The notes under the pieces are model-generated. The model saw only the letters and a program-made list of their open reading frames with translations, made no database searches and was not told where the DNA came from. The translations under genes were made by a program, and so were the position numbers. From Nostocoides sp. (GTDB taxonomy: Bacteria; Actinomycetota; Actinomycetes; Actinomycetales; Dermatophilaceae), in assembly GCA_016702415.1 (NCBI GenBank), contig JADJEA010000024.1, forward strand, positions 372,001 through 436,000: a stretch of 64,000 bases of DNA, given 5' to 3'. Below are positions 30,710-39,216 of the stretch, piece after piece; position 1 is the stretch's first letter, and each line of letters opens with the position of its first letter.

Positions 30710-31741
30710 TCAGGCGGCCCCACCGGGGCCGCCGAGGCGGGCGTCGCGGCGCGACTTCCAGAGACTCGCCACCGTCGTGACACCGAGGATGACGACGATC
30801 GCGCCCAGCGAGACCGAGATCGGGATCTCGGGGACGTGGACGTTGTTGCCGCCGTTGATGAATGGGAGTTCGTTGGTGTGCAGGGCGTGCAGGAGCAGCT
30901 TGACCCCGATGAACGCGAGGAGGACGGCCAGGCCGATGCTGAGATAGACGAGCTTCTGGAGCAGCCCGCCGAGGAGGAAGTAGAGCTGTCGTAGGCCCAT
31001 GAGCGCGAACAGATTCGCGACCAGGACGAGGTAGGGCTCCTTCGTCAGGCCATAGATCGCGGGGATCGAGTCGAGGGCGAAGAGGAGGTCTGTCGTGCCG
31101 AGCGCGAGGATGACGAAGAGCATGGGGGTCGCCAGGCGTCGGCCGTTGTCGCGGATGAACAGCTTCGTGCCCTGGAAGTCCGGCGTCGACGGGAAGCGGC
31201 GCTCGATGGCGCGCATGAAGCGGTTCTCCTCGTACTCCTCGTCGTCGGACTCCCCCTCACTGGCCAGCTTCACCGCCGTGTAGATGAGGAACGCGCCGAA
31301 AAGGTAGAACACCCAGGAGAAGTTGTTGATCGCCGCCGCACCAGCCCAGATGAACAATCCACGCAGCAGGATGGCGATGACGATGCCGACCATCAACGCG
31401 AACTGTTGAAGACGTTCGGGCACAGCGAATTTCGCCATGATGAGCAGGAAGATGAAGAGGTTGTCGACGCTGAGCGAGTATTCCGTCAGCCACCCGGCGA
31501 AGAACTCGCCCGACAACTTCGGCCCCTTGACGGCCAGGAGCACCAGGCCGAAGGCGACCGCGGCACCGATATAGGTCGACAGCGCGATGGTGAGTTCTTT
31601 GGTGCTCGGCCGATGCGGATTGCGGGCGATCCATACGACATCGAAGGCCAGGATGACCGCCGCGATCCCGATGGTCGCCAGCCACACCCACGGGGGGAGG
31701 TTGAGTTGGACTTCGTTCGCAGCTGGGAGCAGGGTGACCAA
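30710..31741 (-). CDS. TerC-family membrane protein, manganese-exporter type
   Basis: TerC/Alx-family integral membrane protein of 343 residues. Relatives export Mn2+ or support secreted metalloproteins; tellurite resistance is only the historical name. It has about nine helices with the family acidic motifs TEYSLSVDNLFIFLLIM and FVILALGTTDLLFALDSIPAIYG (key Asp residues intact), and a charged central loop SEGESDDEEYEENRF. The start is inferred as TTG 31741: SD-like AAAGG lies about 9 nt upstream and conserved sequence begins soon after (LNLPPWVWLATIG). A yybP-ykoY riboswitch is immediately upstream, which supports a manganese role. Confidence 0.88.
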   Translation of the reverse strand: MVTLLPAANEVQLNLPPWVWLATIGIAAVILAFDVVWIARNPHRPSTKELTIALSTYIGAAVAFGLVLLAVKGPKLSGEFFAGWLTEYSLSVDNLFIFLLIMAKFAVPERLQQFALMVGIVIAILLRGLFIWAGAAAINNFSWVFYLFGAFLIYTAVKLASEGESDDEEYEENRFMRAIERRFPSTPDFQGTKLFIRDNGRRLATPMLFVILALGTTDLLFALDSIPAIYGLTKEPYLVLVANLFALMGLRQLYFLLGGLLQKLVYLSIGLAVLLAFIGVKLLLHALHTNELPFINGGNNVHVPEIPISVSLGAIVVILGVTTVASLWKSRRDARLGGPGGAA

Positions 31742-31750
31742 CAGGGGCCG

Positions 31751-31868
31751 CCTTTCGGACGTTCGGACATCAGGTCCGAAGGTCTCTCCCGCCCGCTTGA
31801 GCGGACCGCCGCCCCGGGTCCGAGTGGACCGTGATGACGAGGCTGGCGCCGAGGGATACTCCCCTTCG
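31751..31868 (-). promoter_or_regulatory. yybP-ykoY manganese riboswitch upstream of terC
   Basis: On the minus strand the aptamer (31868 to 31777) opens with CGAAGGGGAGTATCCC and has CTCGTCATCACGG and closes with GAGAGACCTTCGG, the conserved elements of this class. P1 is CGAAGG paired with CCTTCG. The P1 3' strand CCTTCGGAC can instead pair with GTCCGAAAGG (31760-31751), which contains the likely terC Shine-Dalgarno, or with the nearer GTCCGAA (31768-31762). This predicts that Mn2+ stabilises P1 and frees the ribosome site. Confidence 0.8.
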
Positions 31869-32040
31869 AATTCCGAGTCTAGCTTGCGCTTTCGCGCCAG
31901 CACGACTCGGAACCCTCACGGGGCCCACCCTTCGAATTCCGAGTCTAGCTTGCGCTTTCGCGCCAGCACGACTCGGAACCCTCACGGGGCCCACCCTTCG
32001 AGCGTCGGGGTCCAGCCTGCTCAGCCGCGCCAGAACGACT
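31863..32040. repeat. 66-bp tandem repeat (two full copies and a diverged third)
   Basis: Units beginning TTCGAATTCCGAGTCTAGC start at 31865 and 31931 and are identical over about 66 bp; a third copy from 31997 (TTCGAGCGTCGGGGTCC) is clearly related but diverged. Each full copy can fold: TTCCGAGT pairs with ACTCGGAA, with GCGC-TTTC-GCGC inside. The repeats lie at the terC-leader 5' end and include TAGACT (minus strand), a possible -10 element, plus the same CGAAGG used as P1 strand by the riboswitch. Confidence 0.85.
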
Positions 32041-32110
32041 CGCCCACCGTCAACCCCGCGCCCCCGCTGCGCGTGGAAGGGATGAGGGTCAGCGTCCCGA
32101 GGAGGCGGTC

Positions 32111-33904
32111 ATGTCCCAGTCCGTATGCCGTGTGCTCGCCGTTCTGACGGCGGCGATCATGGGGGTCGCGTGTGCCCCGTTAGGCGCGGGGGCGGGCGGC
32201 GGGGCTAGCGCGCGGGCCGCAGTCGATGCGGGCATCGCCACAGCGCCCACATCCACCCACACGACCGGCGCCGCCACGGGCGAGCGCACCGACTCCCTCG
32301 ACTTCTCCGTCCACCGCCTCGGCGGCGCGAACCGCTACGAGGCGGCGGTCAACGTCAGCCGGGAGTTCTTCGGGCCGCCCGTGTCCCGGGTCGTCGTCGC
32401 CAGCGGCGAGATCTTCTCCGATGGCGTCGCGGCCGGTCCGGCAGCGGCGCGGTTCGGCGGTCCGGTCCTGTTCGTCAAGAGCGACCACATTCCGGAGACG
32501 ACCCGTGAGGAGATCCTCCGGCTGCGTCCGTCCAGCATCATCGTCCTCGGCGGGCCGGCGACCATCGACGACGCCGTCGTCGACGGCCTCGGCACCCTGG
32601 CCTCCGGTGGGGCCACCCGGATCTCCGGGCCGGATCGCTTCGCCACGGCTGCGGCCGTCAGCGCGAACGCATTCAGCGCGGGGGCGAGCACGGCATACGT
32701 CGCCTCCGGGCGCGTTTGGCCGGACGCCCTCACCGGCGGGGCGGCGGCCGTCGTCCAGAGTGCCCCGATGCTCCTGACCGACACCCGCTCGTTGCCGGAG
32801 GCGACCCGAACCGAGCTTCGCCGCCTCCGCCCGAGTCGCATCATGCTCCTCGGCGGGACCACCTCGGTCGACCCGGCCGTGGCCACCGAGCTCGCGGCGA
32901 TCGCCCCCGTGGAACGGATCTCCGGCCCGGATCGCTACGGCACCGCTCTGGCCATCTCGGCGCGGATCTTCGGCCCCGGGCGGCCGGGCGTCATGATCTC
33001 CACCGGAGCGAACTTCCCCGACGCTCTCGCCGCGGCGGCCGCGGCAACGCACACCCGCGGCCCCACGCTGCTGGCTCGTGGATCGAGCCTCCCGACCGGC
33101 ACCACCAGCGAACTCGACCGGCTGGGGCCGGACACGGCATACCTTCTCGGCGGCACCGCAAGCGTGCCGGTGACCATCGCCAAGGCCGTCCAGCGGGAGT
33201 TGGGCGTGTGCTGGGCCGCCGATCCGCCCACGGACGGGCGCATCGAGACGATCACCTCGGCCCCGGCCACGACCACACCCCGGATCGCCTACACCCTCGA
33301 CATGGGTGGGCGCCTCGACGGGGCCGCCGACATCGTCCGCTACCTCACCGATCACCAGGTGTGCACGACGTTCTTCCCGACCTCGATCATGGCGAGCACT
33401 CCCGAGGGGCGCGAGGTCATGGACCTCATCGCCGCCCACCCCGAGCTCTTCGAAGTCGGCAATCACACCGTCCACCACTGCGACCTCGTTGCCGGTGGCG
33501 GCGGCTCACCGACCTCGCTGCCGTGCCAACAGGCGATGACGAGTTCCTTCATCCGGTCTGAACTGACCGGTGCCGAGTCGGTGCTGCGCGCCCTGTCCGG
33601 TATGCCGATCCGCCCCTTCTGGCGACCGCCGTACGGGTCGTACGACTCGACGGTGCAGTCGATCGTCGCCGCAGTGGGCTACCCCAAGACGGTCCTGTGG
33701 AGCCGCGACACGATCGACTGGGATCCCGACACGACGACGCAGCAGATCATCGACCGGGCGACCTCCCCGCCTCCCCCCGGCGGGACGATCGTCCTGTCGC
33801 ACCTCGGCGGCTTCCACACCGGTGCGGCGCTGCCGGTCATCGTCGAGACCCTGCGGGCCCGCGGCCTGATCTTCACCACCGTCTCCGGGCTCTATCGGCA
33901 GTGA
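32111..33904 (+). CDS. secreted cell-wall-binding-repeat / polysaccharide deacetylase protein
   Basis: 597-residue exported protein. After a signal peptide with a possible lipobox (IMGVACAP, Cys21) it has three cell-wall-binding type 2 repeats (about residues 65-360), each with the LGGANRYEAAVNVSREFF, SGPDRFATAAAVS or SGPDRYGTALAIS start, an A(S/T)G...PDAL strand and an LLGGxxSV end. A NodB-type deacetylase domain follows (about 395-595): YTLDMGG in place of the usual TFDDG, GNHTVHHCDL with the metal-histidine pair, FWRPPYGSYDS and TVLWSRDTIDWD. Probably a peptidoglycan- or glycan-bound de-N/O-acetylase. ATG 32111 follows GAGGAGG. Loss of one Asp in motif 1 may affect activity. Confidence 0.88.
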   Translation: MSQSVCRVLAVLTAAIMGVACAPLGAGAGGGASARAAVDAGIATAPTSTHTTGAATGERTDSLDFSVHRLGGANRYEAAVNVSREFFGPPVSRVVVASGEIFSDGVAAGPAAARFGGPVLFVKSDHIPETTREEILRLRPSSIIVLGGPATIDDAVVDGLGTLASGGATRISGPDRFATAAAVSANAFSAGASTAYVASGRVWPDALTGGAAAVVQSAPMLLTDTRSLPEATRTELRRLRPSRIMLLGGTTSVDPAVATELAAIAPVERISGPDRYGTALAISARIFGPGRPGVMISTGANFPDALAAAAAATHTRGPTLLARGSSLPTGTTSELDRLGPDTAYLLGGTASVPVTIAKAVQRELGVCWAADPPTDGRIETITSAPATTTPRIAYTLDMGGRLDGAADIVRYLTDHQVCTTFFPTSIMASTPEGREVMDLIAAHPELFEVGNHTVHHCDLVAGGGGSPTSLPCQQAMTSSFIRSELTGAESVLRALSGMPIRPFWRPPYGSYDSTVQSIVAAVGYPKTVLWSRDTIDWDPDTTTQQIIDRATSPPPPGGTIVLSHLGGFHTGAALPVIVETLRARGLIFTTVSGLYRQ

Positions 33905-33919
33905 CCGGGCGCGACCGCG

Positions 33920-34282
33920 TCAGTCGCCGCTGGGTCGCTTGGACTTGGGGAGCTTGCTCACGACGAGGTCGTAGGAGGCATCGATCGCTTCGAGAATCTC
34001 CGCGTCCGGGATGGCTCCCCCGATCGTCAGGGTGTTCCAGCCGTTGCGGCCGATATAGGGCATGACGGCGGCATCGTCGGGGTACTGGTGAAGCCACTCG
34101 TCGGCGTCCGCGCGGTTGGCCCCGCACTTGACGCCCACCCCGGAGCCGCCGAGGCCGAAGACGAAGATCTTCTCGGCGACCTTGGCCACCCGGTCGCCCT
34201 CCCAGGGTTCGTCGGCATACGCACCCGGTTTCGCCAGGGCGTATGCCGCGACCTCTTCCGCCGAGATCGGGCCGGGGGTCAT
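33920..34282 (-). CDS. MmcQ/YjbR family protein
   Basis: A 120-residue protein of the MmcQ/YjbR family (DUF419), with a CyaY-like DNA-binding fold seen in structures of relatives; physiological role unknown. Family features are the N-terminal PGAYADEPWEGDRVAKVAEKIFVFGLG, the central KCGANRADADEWLHQYPDDAAVMPYIGRNGWNTLTIGG, and the C-terminal DASYDLVVSKLPKSKR helix. The ATG at 34282 overlaps the uvrB stop by 4 bp, so it is translated from the uvrB transcript. Convergent with the cell-wall-binding protein gene. Confidence 0.88.
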   Translation of the reverse strand: MTPGPISAEEVAAYALAKPGAYADEPWEGDRVAKVAEKIFVFGLGGSGVGVKCGANRADADEWLHQYPDDAAVMPYIGRNGWNTLTIGGAIPDAEILEAIDASYDLVVSKLPKSKRPSGD

Positions 34283-36387
34283 CGCGTCGCCTCGGTCATC
34301 TGACGCAACTCCTTCTTGAGATCACCGATCTCGTCGCGCAGGCGAGCGGCGAGTTCGAACTTGAGTTCACCGGCCGCCGCATGCATCTGCTCGGTCAACT
34401 CCTGGATGAGATTGGCGAGATCGCTCGCCGGCAGGCCCTTGATCGTCGCGATATCGCCGGTGTCGGCGAGCATCGCCCCACGCCCACCGCGACCGGCGCC
34501 CCGCACCCCGCGTGACTGGCTGCGCCCCGACCCCAGCAGGGACTGGGTGTCGGCGTCCTCCCGGCCGAGCAGGTCGGTGATGTCGGCGATCCGTTTGCGC
34601 AGCGGCTGGGGATCGATGCCGTGCTCCCGGTTATAGGCGAGCTGCTTCTCGCGGCGCCGGTTGGTCTCCTCGATGGCGTGCGCCATCGAGGGGGTGAGGT
34701 GATCGGCATACATATGCACCTGACCCGAGACGTGCCGGGCCGCACGGCCGATCGTCTGGATCAGGGAGCGCGCGGAGCGCAGGAAGCCCTCCTTGTCGGC
34801 GTCGAGGATGCTCACCAGGGACACCTCGGGCAGGTCCAGCCCTTCACGCAGCAAGTTGATGCCGACGAGGACGTCGAACTCGCCGAGCCGCAGCTCTCGC
34901 AGCAGCTCGACCCGGCGCAGGGTGTCGATGTCGGAGTGGAGATAGCGAACCCGCACGCCCTTGTCGAGGAGGTAGTCGGTCAGGTCCTCGGCCATCTTCT
35001 TGGTCAGGGTCGTCACGAGCACGCGTTCGTCCCGGGCCGCCCGTTGGGAGATCTGGTCGAGGAGGTCGTCGATCTGACCGCGGGTGGGCTTGAGAACGAT
35101 CTCGGGGTCGATCAGGCCGGTCGGCCGGATGACTTGCTCGACGACCCCGTCGGACTTGGCCATCTCGTAGTCGCCCGGTGTCGCCGACAGATAGACGGTC
35201 TGACCGATGCGGTCGAGGAACTCCTCCCACATCAGGGGGCGGTTGTCCATCGCGCTCGGCAGGCGGAATCCGTGGTCGACCAGGGTGCGCTTGCGGGACA
35301 TATCGCCTTCGTACATCGCCCCGATCTGGGGCACGGTCTGGTGGGACTCGTCGATGACGAGCAGGAAGTCGTCGGGGAAGTAGTCGAGGAGGCAGTTCGG
35401 GGCACTGCCGCGGGTGCGGCCGTCGATGTGCATGGAGTAGTTCTCGATGCCCGAGCACGACCCCACCTGGCGCATCATCTCGATGTCGTATGTCGTGCGC
35501 ATCCGCAGCCGCTGCGCCTCGAGCAGCTTGCCCTGCCGCTCGAACAGCGCCAGTTGGTCGGCGAGCTCGGCCTCGATGCCCGCGATCGCCCGCTCCATCC
35601 GCTCGGGGCCGGCGACATAGTGGGTCGCGGGGAAGACATACATCTCCTCCTCCTCGCGGACGATCTCTCCCGTGAGCGGGTGGAGGGTATAGATCCGCTC
35701 GATGTCGTCACCGAAGAACTCGATCCGGATGGCGAGTTCCTCATACACGGGGATGATCTCCACGGTGTCGCCGCGCACCCGGAAGGTGCCCCGGGTGAAG
35801 GCGAGGTCGTTGCGCGTGTATTGCATCGTGACGAACCGACGCAGGAGGTCATCGCGCTCGATGACGTCGCCGACGCGCAGGGGGACCATGCGGTCGACAT
35901 ACTCCTGCGGGGTGCCCAGGCCGTAGATGCAGCTGACCGAGGCGACCACGACGACGTCACGACGGGTCAACAAGGAGTTGGTCGCGCTGTGCCGCAGCCG
36001 CTCCACCTCGTCGTTGATGGAGGAGTCCTTCTCGATATAGGTGTCGGTCTGCGGGACGTAGGCCTCCGGCTGGTAGTAGTCGTAGTAGGACACGAAATAC
36101 TCGACCGCGTTGTGCGGCAACAGCTCCCGGAACTCATTGGCGAGCTGGGCGGCCAGGGTCTTGTTGGGGGCCATCACCAGCGTCGGGCGCTGGACCTGCT
36201 CGATCAGCCACGCCGTGGTCGCCGACTTGCCGGTCCCGGTGGCACCGAGCAACACGACGTCGCGCTCACCGCCCTTGATGCGACGCGAGAGGTCGGCGAT
36301 GGCCGTCGGCTGGTCGCCACTCGGCTGGAAGTCGGAGACGACCTGGAAGGGCGCGACCCGGCGTTTGAGATCGGTGATCGGACGCAT
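34279..36387 (-). CDS. uvrB: excinuclease ABC subunit B
   Basis: Damage-verification helicase of nucleotide excision repair. The 702-residue protein has Walker A GATGTGKS at about residues 48-55, the beta-hairpin region SYYDYYQPEAYVPQTDTYIEKDSSIN, DESHQT (motif II), the helicase motifs VSILDADKEGFLRS and QTIGRAARH, and a C-terminal UVR domain LIQELTEQMHAAAGELKFELAARLRDEIGDLKKEL that contacts UvrC. All motifs are intact. ATG 36387 is close to an otherwise ordinary upstream region. uvrA, uvrB and uvrC are all in this window but in separate transcription units. Confidence 0.96.
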   Translation of the reverse strand: MRPITDLKRRVAPFQVVSDFQPSGDQPTAIADLSRRIKGGERDVVLLGATGTGKSATTAWLIEQVQRPTLVMAPNKTLAAQLANEFRELLPHNAVEYFVSYYDYYQPEAYVPQTDTYIEKDSSINDEVERLRHSATNSLLTRRDVVVVASVSCIYGLGTPQEYVDRMVPLRVGDVIERDDLLRRFVTMQYTRNDLAFTRGTFRVRGDTVEIIPVYEELAIRIEFFGDDIERIYTLHPLTGEIVREEEEMYVFPATHYVAGPERMERAIAGIEAELADQLALFERQGKLLEAQRLRMRTTYDIEMMRQVGSCSGIENYSMHIDGRTRGSAPNCLLDYFPDDFLLVIDESHQTVPQIGAMYEGDMSRKRTLVDHGFRLPSAMDNRPLMWEEFLDRIGQTVYLSATPGDYEMAKSDGVVEQVIRPTGLIDPEIVLKPTRGQIDDLLDQISQRAARDERVLVTTLTKKMAEDLTDYLLDKGVRVRYLHSDIDTLRRVELLRELRLGEFDVLVGINLLREGLDLPEVSLVSILDADKEGFLRSARSLIQTIGRAARHVSGQVHMYADHLTPSMAHAIEETNRRREKQLAYNREHGIDPQPLRKRIADITDLLGREDADTQSLLGSGRSQSRGVRGAGRGGRGAMLADTGDIATIKGLPASDLANLIQELTEQMHAAAGELKFELAARLRDEIGDLKKELRQMTEATR

Positions 36388-36403
36388 GGACCCACCGTAA
36401 ACG

Positions 36404-36900
36404 TCAGCGCCGACAGGCCCCTGCCGCCGACGACGCCGGCCGGCCGAATCGAGCGGTCAGATGCCACAGCTGCTTGATCTCCTGGGCGTCGTGGCGGCCG
36501 GTGTTGGCGGCCTCCCCAATGATCCGCGCGGTGAGGACGCCCTCCTGGGCGACGCCGTGGCCGAGGGCGATCGGACCCGGTCCCCGGTAGTCGGCGTGCC
36601 GGGCGAGTTCTGTGAGCGTGAGCACCCGCCCTTCGGTCCATTCCACCGGTATGCCGAGCCTCGCCCCCGCCCGGTCCACATCGCCCCCCCGGAAACTCGG
36701 GTCGACCACGACCGCCTCGGCACGGGTGGGGCGTCGTCATACGCCCCACCGAAGATGCGCTTCTCCCAGCGCCATCGGTCGCCACCGGGTTGCGCAGCAA
36801 GACCACCATTGCTCGTCCCGGTCTCGAACTGGTACCGATAGGTGCGCGCCTGCGCGAGATGCTCGAGGGAGGTGGTCCTCCCGTCGGGCCGAGCCCCTCC
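36404..36900 (-). pseudogene. DUF3626 gene remnant
   Basis: Two pieces of a DUF3626-family protein lie in different frames. The first, DGRTTSLEHLAQARTYRYQ and ETGTSNGGLAAQPGGDRW through EKRIFGGAYDDAPP, matches the family start of its conserved part. The second, EAVVVDPSFRGGDVDRAGARL through GIPVEWTEGRVLTLTEL and PIALGHGVAQEGVLTARIIG, matches the end. The middle third, which in intact relatives holds a GGLN/GSCHL-type region, is missing between them. An internal deletion plus frameshift, unlike the single-base breaks elsewhere, marks this as a decayed gene. The 5' end collides with the divergent DUF2237 gene. Confidence 0.7.
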
Positions 36901-36920
36901 GACGGGGTAGGTTCGCCTGT

Positions 36921-37325
36921 GTGAGTCCTTCCCTCGATGCCCGGAACGTCCTCGGCGGCCCACTCGAGGAGTGCGGACAGGACCCGGTGACGGGATTCTG
37001 GCGCAACGGGTTCTGCGCCGCGGGCCCCGAGGATCCCGGACTGCACACGGTCTGCGCGGTCATGACCGCCGAGTTCCTGGACCATCAAGTGGGCACCGGT
37101 AACGACCTGGTGACCCCGATCCCGGCCTACCGCTTCCCTGGACTTAGGCCCGGTGACCGGTGGTGCGTGGTGGCCCTGCGCTGGCTGGATGCCTTCGAAG
37201 CCGGCTGCCCGGCCCCGGTGGTCCTCTCGGCCACGCACGAATCGACCACCGAGGTCATCCCCTTGTACGTCCTCCTGCCGTATGCCGTCGACGTCCCCGA
37301 CGACCCGCGGGATCTCGCGCCGTGA
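36921..37325 (+). CDS. DUF2237 family protein
   Basis: A 134-residue protein of the DUF2237 family, widespread in bacteria and of unknown function. The family signature is complete: NVLGGPLEECGQDPVTGFWRNGFC near the N-terminus, then DPGLHTVCAVMTAEFLDHQ and GDRWCVVALRWLDAFEAGCPAPVVLSATHE, with conserved cysteines. GTG 36921 is chosen because the conserved sequence starts about ten residues later; open frame continues further upstream but overlaps the DUF3626 remnant. Its stop overlaps the GTG of the following methyltransferase. Confidence 0.88.
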   Translation: MSPSLDARNVLGGPLEECGQDPVTGFWRNGFCAAGPEDPGLHTVCAVMTAEFLDHQVGTGNDLVTPIPAYRFPGLRPGDRWCVVALRWLDAFEAGCPAPVVLSATHESTTEVIPLYVLLPYAVDVPDDPRDLAP

Positions 37326-38077
37326 CGACACCCGAGCGGGCGGGCCCGGCCGACGCGCACGCCCGCCTCGACGCCGACAGGGACGATGCCCCCGACGACG
37401 GTGCACCGCGGGACCCGGAGCACCGGCTCGCACCCTACGACCCGATGCCGTACGGGCGTCCCGAGGTCGGCGTCGGACCCTGGGAGGGGCCGTGGCCGGA
37501 GGGATCGGCATACGACCCGGAGTTGTTGCGCGATGGCGACCGGCGCAATGTCGTGGACCGCTATCGCTACTGGCGGATGGAGGCCATCGTCGCCGACCTC
37601 GACACCCGGCGTCATGACTTCCACGTCGCCATCGAGAACTGGCAGCACGATTTCAACATCGGGACGATCGTGCGGACCGCGAATGCGTTCCTGGCCAAGG
37701 AGGTTCACATCGTCGGCAATCGCCGATGGAATCGGCGCGGGGCGATGGTGACCGATCGCTATCAGCACGTTCGCTACCACCCCGACGCGGCGGCGCTGGC
37801 GGCCTATCTGGGCGACCGTGACGTGCCGCTGTGGGGGGTCGACAATTTGCCGGGCTCGCTGCACCTGGAAACGGCGACCCTCCCCCGCCGCGTGTGCTTC
37901 CTCTTCGGCCAGGAGGGACCGGGCTTGAGCGAGACGGCGAGGGCCGCGTGCACAGCGACCTTTTCGATCGCCCAGTTCGGGTCGACGCGCTCGATCAACG
38001 CCTCCGTCGCCGCCGCCGTCGCCATGCACGCCTGGGTCCGCACGTATGCCGATTTCACCGAGGCCTGGCGCGGGTGA
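37322..38077 (+). CDS. SpoU/TrmH-family RNA 2'-O-methyltransferase
   Basis: 251-residue SPOUT-fold methyltransferase. The C-terminal catalytic domain shows the three family motifs: ENWQHDFNIGTIVRTANAF (motif 1, with N-x-G-x-x-x-R), VCFLFGQEGPGLSE (motif 2) and IAQFGSTRSINASVAAAVAMH (motif 3), all intact. The first 80 residues are a charged, Asp/Pro-rich extension. The particular rRNA or tRNA target cannot be assigned. It overlaps DUF2237 by 4 bp and is followed 3 bp later by the tocopherol-cyclase-like gene, suggesting an operon. Confidence 0.88.
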   Translation: MTTPERAGPADAHARLDADRDDAPDDGAPRDPEHRLAPYDPMPYGRPEVGVGPWEGPWPEGSAYDPELLRDGDRRNVVDRYRYWRMEAIVADLDTRRHDFHVAIENWQHDFNIGTIVRTANAFLAKEVHIVGNRRWNRRGAMVTDRYQHVRYHPDAAALAAYLGDRDVPLWGVDNLPGSLHLETATLPRRVCFLFGQEGPGLSETARAACTATFSIAQFGSTRSINASVAAAVAMHAWVRTYADFTEAWRG

Positions 38078-38080
38078 GAC

Positions 38081-39216
38081 ATGCGAGCGACCCACCTCCA
38101 GACCGTCCTGGCCGGCGTCCGGCGACGGTATCGCTCCTCGGGTGCCGACCTGCCCTTCGGCGATCCGCGCCCGGCCCACGGACTGGCGATGGAGGGCTAC
38201 TTCTGGCGGGTCACCGACGTCACCGGCGGCCGGACGCTGATCGCCCTCGCCGGGATCAACCAACCGACCGACCGGTCCGCACCCTGGTCGACCCTCGGGC
38301 TCGCGTCCAGCGCGGGCTTCCTCCGGACGGTCGCGACCGACGAGGGGTATGCCGATCCGCGCCGCCTCGGCGCCCGCAGCGGCACTGCCTTTGTCGCGGA
38401 CGACACCCGGGTCCGCGTAGACCTCGGCCCCGATGCCTTGTGCGAGTTCACTATTCGTGACCCGATCGCGTGGCCGCGGGCCTCGTTCGGCGGATCGAGC
38501 GTGTTCCAGAGCGTCCCGGGACTCAACCAGTACTGGCATCCGTGGCTCCTCGGGGGCCGGGCGAGCGGGACCGCCGTGTTCGGCGGCGAGCGGTGGGAGT
38601 TCACCGACGCTCAGGTGTATGCCGAGAAGAACTGGGGCAAGGGCGGTTTCCCGGACTCCTGGTGGTGGGGACAGGCCCAGGGTTTCGCCGAGCCCGGGGC
38701 CTGCGTCGCATTCGCCGGCGGTCTCGTTCACGCCGGCCCGCTGCGCAAATTCGGGCTGCGCACGACGGTCACGGCCCTCGTCGTCCGGCTGCCCGACGGG
38801 CATGTCGTCCGGCTCGGCAACCCGGGGCTCTCCCCGTCCATGCGGATGTCACCGACGAGGACTGGCGCCTCTCCGGACGTGGCTACGGATGGGACATCGA
38901 GGTCCACGGATGGGCCCCGATCGGCCAGGCCCACGTCCTGCCGGTCCCATTACCCGACGAGCGTCGCAACACGGCCGGGGATCTCGAACACCTCGCTGCC
39001 GACCTCGGCATCACGGTGCGCCGCCGCGGCCGGGTCGTCTGGCGCGGCCACACCGCGCTCGCCGCGCTGGAGCACGGCGGGCTCGCGCGCGCGGAGGCCG
39101 AGCTGGGGCGGCGCGGCATACCCCCTGGGGCGACGGATGCTCCACCCGAGGGACCCCGCCCTCCCGGGGCGGCCGATCCCCAGGGCCCGACCGGCTCCGT
39201 CGTGGAGGCGGGGTGA
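38081..39216 (+). CDS. tocopherol-cyclase-like family protein (apparent frameshift)
   Basis: Member of the tocopherol cyclase-like family (lipocalin-like beta barrel), recognised by YAEKNWGKGGFPDSWWWGQAQGF (key N-W-G and W-W-W-G-Q), SVPGLNQYWHPWLLGGRASG and the N-terminal AMEGYFWRVTD. Bacterial members are not proven cyclases. The frame breaks in the CCCC run at 38832-38835: adding one C joins GLSP to VHADVTDEDWRLSGRGYGWDIEVHGWAP, which continues to 39216. The C-terminus is Pro/Gly-rich. The stop overlaps the GTG of menC, so the pair is probably cotranscribed; a quinone- or lipid-linked role is possible but unproven. Confidence 0.75.

Noticed and set aside
31863..32040. Possible CRISPR-like array
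   Set aside because: Only two full adjacent copies with no spacers of constant length, and no cas genes; better explained as a tandem duplication at the terC leader.
34621..36477. A 618-codon plus-strand frame
   Set aside because: Exact antisense shadow of uvrB.
38081..39216. True tocopherol cyclase (vitamin E synthesis)
   Set aside because: No other tocopherol genes are present and the bacterial branch of this family is not shown to have cyclase activity; annotated only as tocopherol-cyclase-like.
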